Shown here piece by piece: positions 1 to 8,030 of a stretch of DNA of 50,757 nucleotides. The position numbers and the translations under genes are program-made. Position 1 is the first letter of the stretch. Each line of letters opens with the position of its first letter. Source of the stretch: [Limnothrix rosea] IAM M-220 (GTDB taxonomy: Bacteria; Cyanobacteriota; Cyanobacteriia; Cyanobacteriales; MRBY01); assembly GCF_001904615.1 (NCBI RefSeq), contig NZ_MRBY01000001.1:133380-184136 (forward strand), read 5' to 3'. Under the pieces are notes generated by a model. It searched no databases. It was given only the letters and a program-made list of their open reading frames with translations, and was not told the origin of the DNA.

Positions 1-974
1 ACCATTGGGTATGGGCGTTCTCCTGCGTAATTTCCGGGCGGATCATAGCTACAAACCCAAATTTCAAAGTCATCTTCCCGCGCCATGGCACAACCTAGTT
101 GAGTTGTTTCGTGCCAGACCATTTGGGTATAGTGGCCGCACATTAAGCCCATGCATTGATTGCTTTCGTAGTCATAATCTTTCACTTCTGAACCCCAGAG
201 ATTTACGACAAAGCTGGGGGTCATATGGCGTTTGGTTGCTTTTGCTAGGTTTTCACCGTGGGGATTTTGGGAAACTGGTCGGTGATACATGTCGCGTTCT
301 GCTAAGAGGTGTTCTGCCCAAATTTTTGAGTGTTCTACCAACTCGTCTGACCAGGTTAGGGGAGCCACTCCGACTTTCGCGCGCCATTCGTTATGGATAT
401 CGAGCATTTCGGCGATCGCCTCGGGGGTGGATAGATCGTAATTGTCTGTCTCAAAACCTAGGGCTTGGGCTTCGGCGAGGGTGAGTAGTTGGTGACGTTT
501 AACGTTCGTGGTGTGGGAATCGTCGTTGTAGCTAATTTCGTAGCGATCGCCGCCGTAGCCTCCTAATTGATAGCCTGTAATGACCCCTTCACGGTAGGTT
601 TCGCCTTCCGCAACGATGACCGGTAGACCCACTTGAAAAATACGACGAGCTTGGGGGCGACTTGTGGTTTTCTTTCTTAGGCGATCGCCCCTGACATTAT
701 TTTCAGTGAAACCAATATCTAAGTAACGAACGCTGTAGATTGTTTTTTGCTCTAAGAATTGCACCGACAGGATTTCCCCAGAGCGCCACTGGTTATTGCG
801 CTGAACTTCGACGCGATCGCCGACAGTAAAATTTTCGACTGTTATCGCTTCCATGGTTGAAGCAACAGGAGATGGGGGCTGGACTGCTGGCGACGCTGAG
901 ACGGAACCCAGTGGTAAGAGTAGGGGCGTGACAACGAGAGAAGCGAGAGAAACGAGAGAACTTTTTAACCACAT
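1..974 (-). CDS. Secreted CAP/SCP (PR-1-like) domain protein with two Tudor-like repeats, 3' end cut by window edge
   Basis: Translating the minus strand from ATG at 974 gives 324 residues with no stop before the window edge. Residues 1-28 form a signal peptide (MWLKSS start, hydrophobic core, ASA cleavage region). Residues about 49-100 and 114-165 are two similar Tudor/SH3-like barrels (VG-x-V-V ... YxxxY ... NV pattern). Residues about 185-324 are a CAP domain: HNEWR, HGENLA, GHYTQMVWH and WVCSYDPPGNYAGERPY are all recognisable, and only a few C-terminal residues can be missing. The family is extracellular; bacterial CAP proteins have mostly unknown functions. The gene is divergent from purT. 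The signal peptide decides the start; TTG codons upstream are less likely. Confidence 0.88.
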   Translation of the reverse strand, partial: MWLKSSLVSLASLVVTPLLLPLGSVSASPAVQPPSPVASTMEAITVENFTVGDRVEVQRNNQWRSGEILSVQFLEQKTIYSVRYLDIGFTENNVRGDRLRKKTTSRPQARRIFQVGLPVIVAEGETYREGVITGYQLGGYGGDRYEISYNDDSHTTNVKRHQLLTLAEAQALGFETDNYDLSTPEAIAEMLDIHNEWRAKVGVAPLTWSDELVEHSKIWAEHLLAERDMYHRPVSQNPHGENLAKATKRHMTPSFVVNLWGSEVKDYDYESNQCMGLMCGHYTQMVWHETTQLGCAMAREDDFEIWVCSYDPPGNYAGERPYPM

Positions 975-1288
975 GGACAAAACAGACTGGTAAATACGAC
1001 AAGGGCAAAGTAAATAGATTATTTCGTCGCCCTATCTGCTTTAACATCCGTGATTATGACCAAATTTAACTAAATATCGTGATTTTTTCGTAAAGAAGGT
1101 GAATATTCTGAGTTTTGTGAGTCCATTGAATTTGCTTTTCCCAGTAAAAAAAGAGGACTACTTTACCCTGTGACCACAGGGATTTTGCCTTGATAATATT
1201 TGGGAAGATTACGAAGCGTTGGTTTGGGTAGTCCGCCTCGATATGATGATTGGTGGCAAAAAAACTATTGAAAGAGAAGGCTAAAGTT
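975..1288. other. Intergenic region between divergent CAP gene and purT
   Basis: This 314-bp stretch has no convincing gene. It must carry the promoters of both flanking genes. The one clear structure is the inverted repeat at 1166-1181, listed separately. A TAATAT hexamer at 1194-1199 could be the purT -10 box. Short translations through it are low-complexity and lack supporting features. Confidence 0.5.
1166..1181. promoter_or_regulatory. Inverted repeat CCCTGT-GACC-ACAGGG upstream of purT
   Basis: The perfect 6-bp arms (7 bp if the spacer is counted as AC) lie about 110 bp before purT. They overlap a TGTGAC hexamer at 1169-1174 that sits 19 bp upstream of the TAATAT at 1194-1199. The position fits an operator overlapping a -35 box. 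It could also be a weak hairpin followed by TTTT. The regulator is unknown. Confidence 0.3.
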
Positions 1289-2458
1289 ATGGCGATCGCA
1301 TTACCGAAGAAAATCATGATGTTAGGTTCAGGCGAATTGGGGAAAGAAGTGGTGATTGCAGCCCAACGCCTTGGTAATACCGTGATTGCAGTGGATCGCT
1401 ATGACAATGCTCCTGCCATGCAAGTGGCGGATTATCGTGAAGTGATTTCGATGTTGGACGGTGAAGCCCTAGAAGCCGTCGTAAAAAAATATGAGCCGGA
1501 TTTTATCGTGCCGGAAGTGGAGGCCATTCGCACGGAAAAGCTACTGGAATTTGAACAGCAGGGCTATACCGTTATTCCCACTGCCGCCGCGACGAATTTC
1601 ACAATGAACCGCGATCGCATTCGGGATTTAGCCCACAATGAATTAGGATTACGCACGGCGAAATATGCCTATGCCACCAGCCTTGAAGAGTTGACCGCTG
1701 TCGCCCAAGAAATTGGGTTTCCCAACGTAATTAAGCCCGTCATGTCTTCTTCTGGCAAGGGGCAATCCATTGTACAAACGGCCTTCGAGCTAGAGAAGGC
1801 TTGGAATTATGCCATTGAAGGGGCGCGGGGAGATACCGCCAAAATCATCATCGAAGAGTTTATTGATTTTGAAGTTGAGATTACCCTGATGACCGTCAAG
1901 CAATGGGCAGGGGAAACCCTCTTTTGTCCGGCGATCGCCCACCGACAAGAACGGGGAGATTATCAAGAATCTTGGCAACCAGTGGGGTTAACGGATGCCC
2001 AAGTGAAAGATGCTCAAGACATTGCCTGCAAGGTGACGAATGCTCTCGGTGGTGCTGGGATTTTTGGGGTGGAATTTTTTATCACCAAAGACGAAGTGAT
2101 TTTTTCTGAGCTATCGCCCCGTCCCCACGACACAGGTATGGTGACGATGATCTCCCAAAATCTCAACGAATTCGAATTACATGTACGCGCAATCTTAGGA
2201 TTACCAATCCCTACCATTGAACAGTTAGGAGCTGCCGCTAGTGCGGTGATTTTAGCCGACCAAAACAGCGAAACAATTTCTTTTGCTGGTGTCGCAGAAG
2301 CCTTAGCTGAACCCCAAACAGATTTGCGTTTATTCGGTAAGCCGGATTCTCGTCCCTACCGTCGCATGGGTGTTGCTTTGGCGAAGGGGAAAGATACCGA
2401 TGAAGCCCGTAAAAAAGCCTTTAACGCGGCTCAAAAGGTCAAAATCACTTATGACTAA
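1289..2458 (+). CDS. purT: Formate-dependent phosphoribosylglycinamide formyltransferase (GAR transformylase 2)
   Basis: PurT is an ATP-grasp enzyme that makes formyl-GAR from GAR, formate and ATP in step 3 of purine synthesis. The 389-residue protein matches the family throughout: [11 protein letters not shown] at 10-20 (N-terminal nucleotide-binding fold), [11 protein letters not shown] at 149-159 (ATP-grasp loop) and [11 protein letters not shown] at 273-283 (Mg/ATP and substrate site). The start at 1289 is preceded by GAGAAGG at 1274-1280 with good spacing. An in-frame upstream start at 1250 would add 13 lysine-rich residues absent from the family. The stop overlaps the next gene by 8 bp, so the two are probably co-transcribed. 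purM also lies in this window at 37794. Confidence 0.97.
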   Translation: MAIALPKKIMMLGSGELGKEVVIAAQRLGNTVIAVDRYDNAPAMQVADYREVISMLDGEALEAVVKKYEPDFIVPEVEAIRTEKLLEFEQQGYTVIPTAAATNFTMNRDRIRDLAHNELGLRTAKYAYATSLEELTAVAQEIGFPNVIKPVMSSSGKGQSIVQTAFELEKAWNYAIEGARGDTAKIIIEEFIDFEVEITLMTVKQWAGETLFCPAIAHRQERGDYQESWQPVGLTDAQVKDAQDIACKVTNALGGAGIFGVEFFITKDEVIFSELSPRPHDTGMVTMISQNLNEFELHVRAILGLPIPTIEQLGAAASAVILADQNSETISFAGVAEALAEPQTDLRLFGKPDSRPYRRMGVALAKGKDTDEARKKAFNAAQKVKITYD

Positions 2459-3221
2459 GAATTACTACTTTTCTAAGTTTCGATCACAGGAATTTTATGC
2501 TCTTTGTGAATTACTTTGTTCAATTTTCAACACATCTTCCACAGAATTAACCGGATTTTATCAAGCACTATCACGGGATTTAGAAAAGCCAGATTACCCT
2601 AAGCCTTTTGCCGGTCGAAGTTTTTTTCAGTCACTGAATAAAGATTTTCAAGAAGTTTATCAATCTTCTCCTGTTGTCTCTGTTGACTTACCGAGTATCT
2701 GGGAGTGGGACGATAGCAATACTGACAAACCGACAGTTGTCCTTATTGGTCAAGATCCTAAAATGAACTATCGCTTCACTGACTTAGTGATTGGTACGCC
2801 CTATGGTTTGCATCACAAAGACTCACGAAAAGGCAAGCAAAAACCGAGTCATTATTGGGTCATGATTCAAGACATTATGAATCTTGGTTATCGAGTCTAT
2901 TTGACAGATATTTGGAAACTTTGGGTTTGCGATCCAGCTTCTCCATTCAAAGGCAAAAACTTAAATAAGGTAGATCGTGATCGTTTTGTATCAATTCTGA
3001 AACAGGAAATTACATTACAGAAGCCTGATGCTGTCATCACTTGGGGTCGCCCAGCTCAGCAATCTATCGACTACCTTAAATTACCATATCTACATTTGAA
3101 TATTCCTCATCCAAGTCCAATGCCTAATTCCGCTTGGAAAGCATTAGTTGGAAAGCAAAGCTTTGAAAATAAACTGATCTATTGGCGCCAATTTTTAAAA
3201 GATAATCTGGAGGCTAGATGA
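2451..3221 (+). CDS. Uracil-DNA glycosylase superfamily-like protein
   Basis: The 256-residue protein has the spaced motifs of the UDG fold: GQDPK at 100-104 (compare GQDPYH, the water-activating loop of family 1 UDG), ITWGRPA near 196-202, and HPSP at 220-223 (the DNA-intercalation and catalytic His loop). The N-terminal 85 residues are not recognised. A role in base-excision repair or base recognition is inferred from the motifs; true uracil activity is not certain because the residues after GQDP differ from canonical enzymes. The ATG at 2451 overlaps the purT stop and its own stop overlaps the dacB start (ATGA). The gene is more AT-rich than its neighbours and has no HIP1 site, which hints that it was inserted into the operon. 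Confidence 0.62.
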   Translation: MTKNYYFSKFRSQEFYALCELLCSIFNTSSTELTGFYQALSRDLEKPDYPKPFAGRSFFQSLNKDFQEVYQSSPVVSVDLPSIWEWDDSNTDKPTVVLIGQDPKMNYRFTDLVIGTPYGLHHKDSRKGKQKPSHYWVMIQDIMNLGYRVYLTDIWKLWVCDPASPFKGKNLNKVDRDRFVSILKQEITLQKPDAVITWGRPAQQSIDYLKLPYLHLNIPHPSPMPNSAWKALVGKQSFENKLIYWRQFLKDNLEAR

Positions 3222-4702
3222 TGTTTAAACAAACTATGGCGATCGCCGCCGGTTTAATGCCACTCAGTTCTCTGGTGTTTTCTCCTATTGCCTACGCTCA
3301 AGTAGAGAATACTTGCAATCTAGAAGCGCAGATTTCTAATATTTTAAATAGTGAAAAATACAATCAAGCCCAGTGGGGGATCGCTATTCAAGACCTAACC
3401 CAAGACACTTTAGTTTACGGAAAAAATGCAAATACTTTATTTGTGCCCGCTTCAAATGCAAAGCTCTTTACCACAGCCGCAGCCCTAGAAAAAATTGACA
3501 CAGACTATCAATTTGCGACAAAGGTTTATGCGATTGGCTATGGCTCAAATCTAGAAAAATTGATTATTCGTGGAGGAGGTGATCCCACCGCAGATACCAC
3601 GGAGCTTCAGGATATTGTTGCTCTCCTGAAAAGCCGGGAAATTTCCGCCATTGAGCAGGTGATCGTTGACGATAGTTTATTCCCAGAACCCGATATTCAT
3701 CCGACATGGGAATGGTCAGATTTAGCCTTTTACTATGCACCGCCAGTGAATAGTTTAATGCTAGATAAAAATACGGTTGCGCTTTCCTTAACACCAAGCG
3801 CTGTCGGACAACCAGCACAGCTTCAGACCCTTAACGATGAAAACCATGAGGCGATCGCCCTCAGCCAGTGGCAAATTAATAATCAACTCATCACCTCAGA
3901 AGCCGGCACAAACTACCAAGGATCTGTCACGCAAACCTTTGGTACGAATGAATTAGTAATTAAAGGTCAAATTCCAGCCGATGCTGATGCCGATATTTGG
4001 CGACTTTCAATTCCTAATCCGACCCAAAATGTGATGAACCAATTACTCTATGAATTCGCAAAACAAGGGATTCAAGTTAATCGCTCATTAGTCACAAATT
4101 CAGAGTTTACGGAATATGATCAAGCCTTCACTGTGACAACAATCACTTCACCATCTTTGTCAGGGATTTTAGGAGCCGCAAACCGCGATAGCAGTAATCT
4201 CGAAGCAGAAAGTTTACGCCATTTTTTAGGGACATTAGACCCAGAAAAAACAGGCGCACAGGTAATAACTGAAACGTTAATTAAACTAGGTGTCACAGAA
4301 AATAGTTTTGTCATTAAAGACGGCTCCGGTTTATCGCGTCATAATCTCGCCTCACCCCGTAGCCTTGTGGAGCTGCTCGCCGCCATGGCAGACCATCCCG
4401 ATGCAGAGGTGTATCAAAATTCCTTGGCGATCGCCGCAGAAACAGGCACCTTAAGCCGTCGCTTTGTGGACACCCCCATGGCCGGAAACTTTTACGGTAA
4501 GACAGGCACAATGACCAACGTTGTGACCCTTTCCGGTTATCTCGAACTAGACGGCGATCGCACCTTGGCACTAAGTATCCTCGCCAACCAATCCCCCCAA
4601 CCCGCCAGTATTACCCGCCAAGGCATAGACGATATCATTCAAAAAATTCATCACTGGGGCGAAAACTGCTTAGGGACGATCCCCACTGCTCCCACCCTAT
4701 AA
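3218..4702 (+). CDS. dacB: D-alanyl-D-alanine carboxypeptidase/endopeptidase (PBP4, peptidase S13)
   Basis: This low-molecular-weight penicillin-binding protein trims peptidoglycan in the periplasm. Residues 1-27 are a signal peptide ending AYA. The active-site tetrad S79-N-A-K82 lies in PASNAKLFT. The conserved DGSGLSRHN segment is near 370-376 and the KTGT motif starts at K428. The length of 494 residues is normal for class C PBPs, which carry an insert between the first two motifs. Tandem ATGs at 3218 and 3221 are available; GGAG at 3209-3212 supports this start region. The 4-bp overlap with the preceding gene implies translational coupling. Confidence 0.93.
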   Translation: MMFKQTMAIAAGLMPLSSLVFSPIAYAQVENTCNLEAQISNILNSEKYNQAQWGIAIQDLTQDTLVYGKNANTLFVPASNAKLFTTAAALEKIDTDYQFATKVYAIGYGSNLEKLIIRGGGDPTADTTELQDIVALLKSREISAIEQVIVDDSLFPEPDIHPTWEWSDLAFYYAPPVNSLMLDKNTVALSLTPSAVGQPAQLQTLNDENHEAIALSQWQINNQLITSEAGTNYQGSVTQTFGTNELVIKGQIPADADADIWRLSIPNPTQNVMNQLLYEFAKQGIQVNRSLVTNSEFTEYDQAFTVTTITSPSLSGILGAANRDSSNLEAESLRHFLGTLDPEKTGAQVITETLIKLGVTENSFVIKDGSGLSRHNLASPRSLVELLAAMADHPDAEVYQNSLAIAAETGTLSRRFVDTPMAGNFYGKTGTMTNVVTLSGYLELDGDRTLALSILANQSPQPASITRQGIDDIIQKIHHWGENCLGTIPTAPTL

Positions 4703-4742
4703 ATCCCGTTAAGATCAAACATCAGAAGTAACCGAGGAAAAC

Positions 4743-5333
4743 ATGACTCCCGATACCGTGACCCAAGTACTCAGCGATTTTTTTCCTGAGGCGCAAATTG
4801 ATCAGCCCGACCGTAAAACATGGAAAGTTCATGAACCGGAAAAGCGATTTCACTTGCTGGTGAGCACCTCAAAGGACGGTAAATATCTACGCGCCTTCGT
4901 TCCCATTGCCCCTCAAAATGAAGCAGAACCCTATTACGAAAAACTTCTGGAACATAACTTTAGTGAAACGAAACTGACCCGCTACGCCGTGAACCAAAAT
5001 TTACTATGGGGTGCATTTAAATACCCCATCGGGATCCTTGAACCGCAACAGCTCCACGAAGCATTAGAGGAATTACAAGGTTTGCATCGACAAAACCTCA
5101 GCCCATTTTTTAATCAATTAGCCGAAGAAAAAGTCCGAGAAATTGTTGCCGCCGCTAAAGCCCAAGGCCAAACGATGGCAATGACCATGCAAACGATTAC
5201 CCGGTTTTATGAAGAGGGGATTATGGGGGGCTTAGACCAAGATCCACGCCAACAGCAACAGGCTCTCATTGCGTGGCAATATCAGCTCGAACGGCTCTGG
5301 AATGAAGACAAAAATCAAGATCCCGAAAGCTAA
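4743..5333 (+). CDS. Conserved hypothetical protein, possible YbjN/CesT-like fold
   Basis: I do not recognise a named family. The 196-residue soluble protein has an N-terminal half (about 1-110) that alternates strands and helices in a way reminiscent of YbjN or type III secretion chaperone folds (KTWKVHEPEKRFHLLVS, then KYLRAFVPI). The C-terminal half is helical and rich in Gln, Glu and Ala, and ends with a charged tail. There is no signal peptide or membrane helix. AACCGAGGAAAAC just before ATG at 4743 supplies a Shine-Dalgarno sequence. It lies 40 bp after dacB and may share its transcript. The fold suggestion is inference only. Confidence 0.7.
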   Translation: MTPDTVTQVLSDFFPEAQIDQPDRKTWKVHEPEKRFHLLVSTSKDGKYLRAFVPIAPQNEAEPYYEKLLEHNFSETKLTRYAVNQNLLWGAFKYPIGILEPQQLHEALEELQGLHRQNLSPFFNQLAEEKVREIVAAAKAQGQTMAMTMQTITRFYEEGIMGGLDQDPRQQQQALIAWQYQLERLWNEDKNQDPES

Positions 5334-5487
5334 AGAGTTGCGAAGAAATTTGCAAAAAATTGGGGATTTATCTTAATCGGCCGTGGAAAAGTAAATGGAA
5401 TGATTAAAATGTTAAGAGTAAGCTGAATCACTCCCGTGGCTCAGTCATATTAAAAGTTGCACTAAATCAGTTTAGAGATAAAGCATC

Positions 5488-6279
5488 ATGGGATTATTAG
5501 ATCGTCTTGGTCGCGTTGTCAAAGCGAACCTCAATGATATGGTCAGTAAGGCGGAAGACCCTGAGAAGGTTCTCGAACAAGCCGTTCAGGATATGGGCGA
5601 AAATTTGGTGCAGTTGCGCCAGTCCGTTGCCCGGGCGATCGCCGCACAGAAAAAGACCGAACAGCAATACAACAAAAACCAGATCGAAGCGAGCAATTGG
5701 CAAAAACGTGCTGAACTGGCGATCGGGAAAGGTGATGAAGGTTTAGCAAGGGAAGCTTTAGTCCGTAAAAAGAGTTTTGCGGATACAGCAGCAACCCTCA
5801 AGGCACAACTGGATCAGCAAAACCAGCAGGTCAACACCCTCAAGGAAAACTTAATTGCCCTAGAGAGCAAAATCCAAGAGGCAAAAACCAAGAAAGATAT
5901 GCTCAAGGCGCGTGCTAATGCGGCGAAGGCCAATGCCCAGCTCCAAAACACCATGAACAATATCGACACGAGCAGTGCGATGGGTGCATTTGAGCGGATG
6001 GAAGACAAGATTATGGAGCTAGAAGCCCAGTCTGAATCCATTAATGTGATCGGTAGCTCCAATCTAGAGCAACAGTTTGCGGCGCTCGAAGCCTCTAGCT
6101 CTGTGGATGATGAGTTGGCGATGCTGAAGGCGGCTGCCCAGCAAAACACACCCGCTCTAACTGGCACAGAAACTGAAGATATTAGCGATACACCGACGGA
6201 TTCTGCCACCTCTGATGAGGATTTTGCGGCGGTGGATGCGGAGCTTGAAGCCCTTAAGTCTCAAATGAAAAATATCTAA
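5488..6279 (+). CDS. vipp1: Vesicle-inducing protein in plastids (Vipp1/IM30), PspA family ESCRT-III-like membrane remodeller
   Basis: The protein begins MGLLDRLGRVVKANLNDMVS, the amphipathic membrane-binding helix of Vipp1. Then come EDPEKVLEQAVQDM and long coiled-coil helices to about residue 215. A low-complexity acidic linker follows (about 220-245), then a short C-terminal helix (AAVDAELEALKSQM). The linker plus extra helix is what separates Vipp1 from PspA. At 263 residues its length is normal. Vipp1 forms ring and rod oligomers at the cytoplasmic or thylakoid membrane and is needed for thylakoid biogenesis and stress protection. It stands alone with its own 150-bp leader and is followed by a likely terminator at 6329-6359. 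Confidence 0.93.
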   Translation: MGLLDRLGRVVKANLNDMVSKAEDPEKVLEQAVQDMGENLVQLRQSVARAIAAQKKTEQQYNKNQIEASNWQKRAELAIGKGDEGLAREALVRKKSFADTAATLKAQLDQQNQQVNTLKENLIALESKIQEAKTKKDMLKARANAAKANAQLQNTMNNIDTSSAMGAFERMEDKIMELEAQSESINVIGSSNLEQQFAALEASSSVDDELAMLKAAAQQNTPALTGTETEDISDTPTDSATSDEDFAAVDAELEALKSQMKNI

Positions 6280-6328
6280 TTCACATCGTCATTGACTTGA
6301 TCGGTGCGACTTTGGGATAACGTCATGG

Positions 6329-6359
6329 GGGGATTTAAAGGCTATTTCCCCTCTTTTTT
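6329..6359 (+). terminator. Probable intrinsic terminator after vipp1
   Basis: A GGGGA/TCCCC stem (6329-6333 with 6347-6351) encloses a 13-nt loop and is followed by a T-rich run from 6354. The stem is short, so confidence is moderate. Confidence 0.55.
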
Positions 6360-6511
6360 GTTTTTGATGCGTGATTAAAATTAATGCATGATTAAATTGC
6401 GCAATAGTGCCATGTATTGCTGTTCATAAAGCGTCTGTGTCAGCGATCGCCGAAAACTGTTAACGTATAAAACCGTTCATGTTTATCGTAAAGCAAAGGA
6501 GTTCACCGCTC

Positions 6512-6838
6512 GTGAGTGGCAGCGTTTTAGAAATCACTGATTCTCAGTTTGAACAAGAGGTTCTCAATTATGATCAGGATTTATTGGTCTATTTTTGGGC
6601 AAGCTGGTGTGGTCCCTGTCGTTTGGTGTCCCCCTCTATTAACTGGGCCGCGCAAGAGTATGGCGATCGCCTCAAGGTTGTCAAACTAGAGATTGACCCC
6701 AACCCTGATGCGGTGGCGAAATGTCAAGTTGAAGGTGTACCTGCACTGCGCTTTTTTAAGGCCAAAGAAGTGGTTGCTAGCCATGAAGGGGCGATCACCA
6801 AGCAAGGGCTACAATCTTTCGTCGAAGCACAACTTTAA
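6512..6838 (+). CDS. Thioredoxin
   Basis: This is a classical thioredoxin fold of 108 residues with the redox motif WCGPC at 32-36 and the cis-proline loop EGVPAL. It reduces disulfides in target proteins in the cytoplasm. A GTG start at 6512 is preferred over the ATG at 6479, because AAAGGAG at 6495-6501 sits 10 nt upstream of the GTG and the extra 11 residues are not thioredoxin-like. It is followed after only 12 bp by an aminotransferase, so the two may be co-transcribed. The ferredoxin-thioredoxin reductase variable chain is encoded 9 kb away at 16082. Confidence 0.92.
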   Translation: MSGSVLEITDSQFEQEVLNYDQDLLVYFWASWCGPCRLVSPSINWAAQEYGDRLKVVKLEIDPNPDAVAKCQVEGVPALRFFKAKEVVASHEGAITKQGLQSFVEAQL

Positions 6839-6850
6839 CGCGTCTTTTTT

Positions 6851-8020
6851 ATGTACTTTTCCCAGCGACTAGGGCAGCTTTCCGCTAATGTCTTTGCAGA
6901 TATGGATAAGGCGAAGGCTGCTGCTGTTGCTGATGGACACTCATTAATTGATCTATCTTTGGGTTCTTCGGATCTCCCAGCTTCTCCCGTGGCTATTAAA
7001 ACGATCCATGCGGCTCTTGATGATCCCAGCACCCACGGCTATGTGCTGCACCGTAATACCCAAGATTTTCGGGAGGCGATCGCCCACTGGTATACCGAGC
7101 GTTATGGGGTGGCGGTGGATGCAGATACTGAAGTTTTACCCCTAATTGGTTCCCAAGAAGGGACTGCCCATTTGCCCCTTGTACTAATGGATCCCGGCGA
7201 TGTCGCTTTATTGCCAGATCCCGGTTATCCCTCCTACGCGGGTGGGGTTGCCCTCGCGGGTGGTAAAGCCCATTATTTTCCATTGACAGCCGAAAATCAG
7301 TATTTGCCCGACTTTGAGGCTATTCCTCGCGACATTTTGCCTCCCACGCGGTTCATGATTCTTAGCTATCCCCATAACCCCACAACAGGGGTGGCGACGC
7401 TAGATTTTTTTAGAAAAGCAGTGGCTTTTTGCCAAGAGCACGAATTAATTCTCGTCCATGATTTTCCCTATAACGATATGTTTTTTGGGGAAACGCCGCC
7501 GCCCTCTGCCCTCCAAGCTGATCCTGAAAAAGCTTGTACCATCGAACTTTTTACGTTTTCCAAGTCCTTTAATATGGGTGGTTTTCGTGTTGCTTTTGCC
7601 ATTGGTAATGCTGAGGTTATTGGTGCGTTACGGCGATTAAAGGCTGTGGTGGATTTTAATCAATATGCCGGAACGCTCAGTGGGGCGATCGCCGCATTGG
7701 AGCATGACCAAGATACGATCTCGAAAAATGTTGCGGTGTACCAAGCTCGCCGTGATGCCCTTGTGGAAGCACTAAACGCATCGGGTTGGGATGTGCCCAA
7801 ACCAGACGCAACGTTGTATGTTTGGGCGAAATTACCAACGAGCTGGCAAAAAACAAGTTTAGAGTTTTGTACTGAGTTAGTTGCTCAGACGGGCGTGGCT
7901 TTATCGCCGGGATCAGGCTTTGGCACAATGGGTGAAGGCTATGTGCGATTTGCCTTGGTGCGGGAACCGGTGATTTTACGGGATGTAGTAGACAAAATCG
8001 ATAGTTTTTTAGCGTTGTAA
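6851..8020 (+). CDS. PLP-dependent aminotransferase, class I/II (aspartate/LL-diaminopimelate aminotransferase-like)
   Basis: The 389-residue protein has the fold-type I hallmarks: YPHNPTTG with N176, VHDFPYNDM with D204 (pyridine nitrogen contact) and Y207, and TFSKSFNMGG with the Schiff-base lysine at K238. The C-terminal GYVRFALV segment holds the substrate carboxylate arginine. It resembles LL-DAP/aspartate aminotransferase-like enzymes, but the substrate cannot be fixed from sequence. It starts 12 bp after thioredoxin and ends 10 bp before the PEP-synthase-like gene, so the three genes probably form one transcription unit. Confidence 0.88.
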   Translation: MYFSQRLGQLSANVFADMDKAKAAAVADGHSLIDLSLGSSDLPASPVAIKTIHAALDDPSTHGYVLHRNTQDFREAIAHWYTERYGVAVDADTEVLPLIGSQEGTAHLPLVLMDPGDVALLPDPGYPSYAGGVALAGGKAHYFPLTAENQYLPDFEAIPRDILPPTRFMILSYPHNPTTGVATLDFFRKAVAFCQEHELILVHDFPYNDMFFGETPPPSALQADPEKACTIELFTFSKSFNMGGFRVAFAIGNAEVIGALRRLKAVVDFNQYAGTLSGAIAALEHDQDTISKNVAVYQARRDALVEALNASGWDVPKPDATLYVWAKLPTSWQKTSLEFCTELVAQTGVALSPGSGFGTMGEGYVRFALVREPVILRDVVDKIDSFLAL

Positions 8021-8030
8021 TTAAACAAAC

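Noticed and set aside
5-484. 159-codon open frame on the plus strand at the left edge
   Set aside because: It is the shadow of the minus-strand CAP gene; the product is Arg/Leu/Ser-rich with no domain, while the opposite strand encodes clear CAP motifs.
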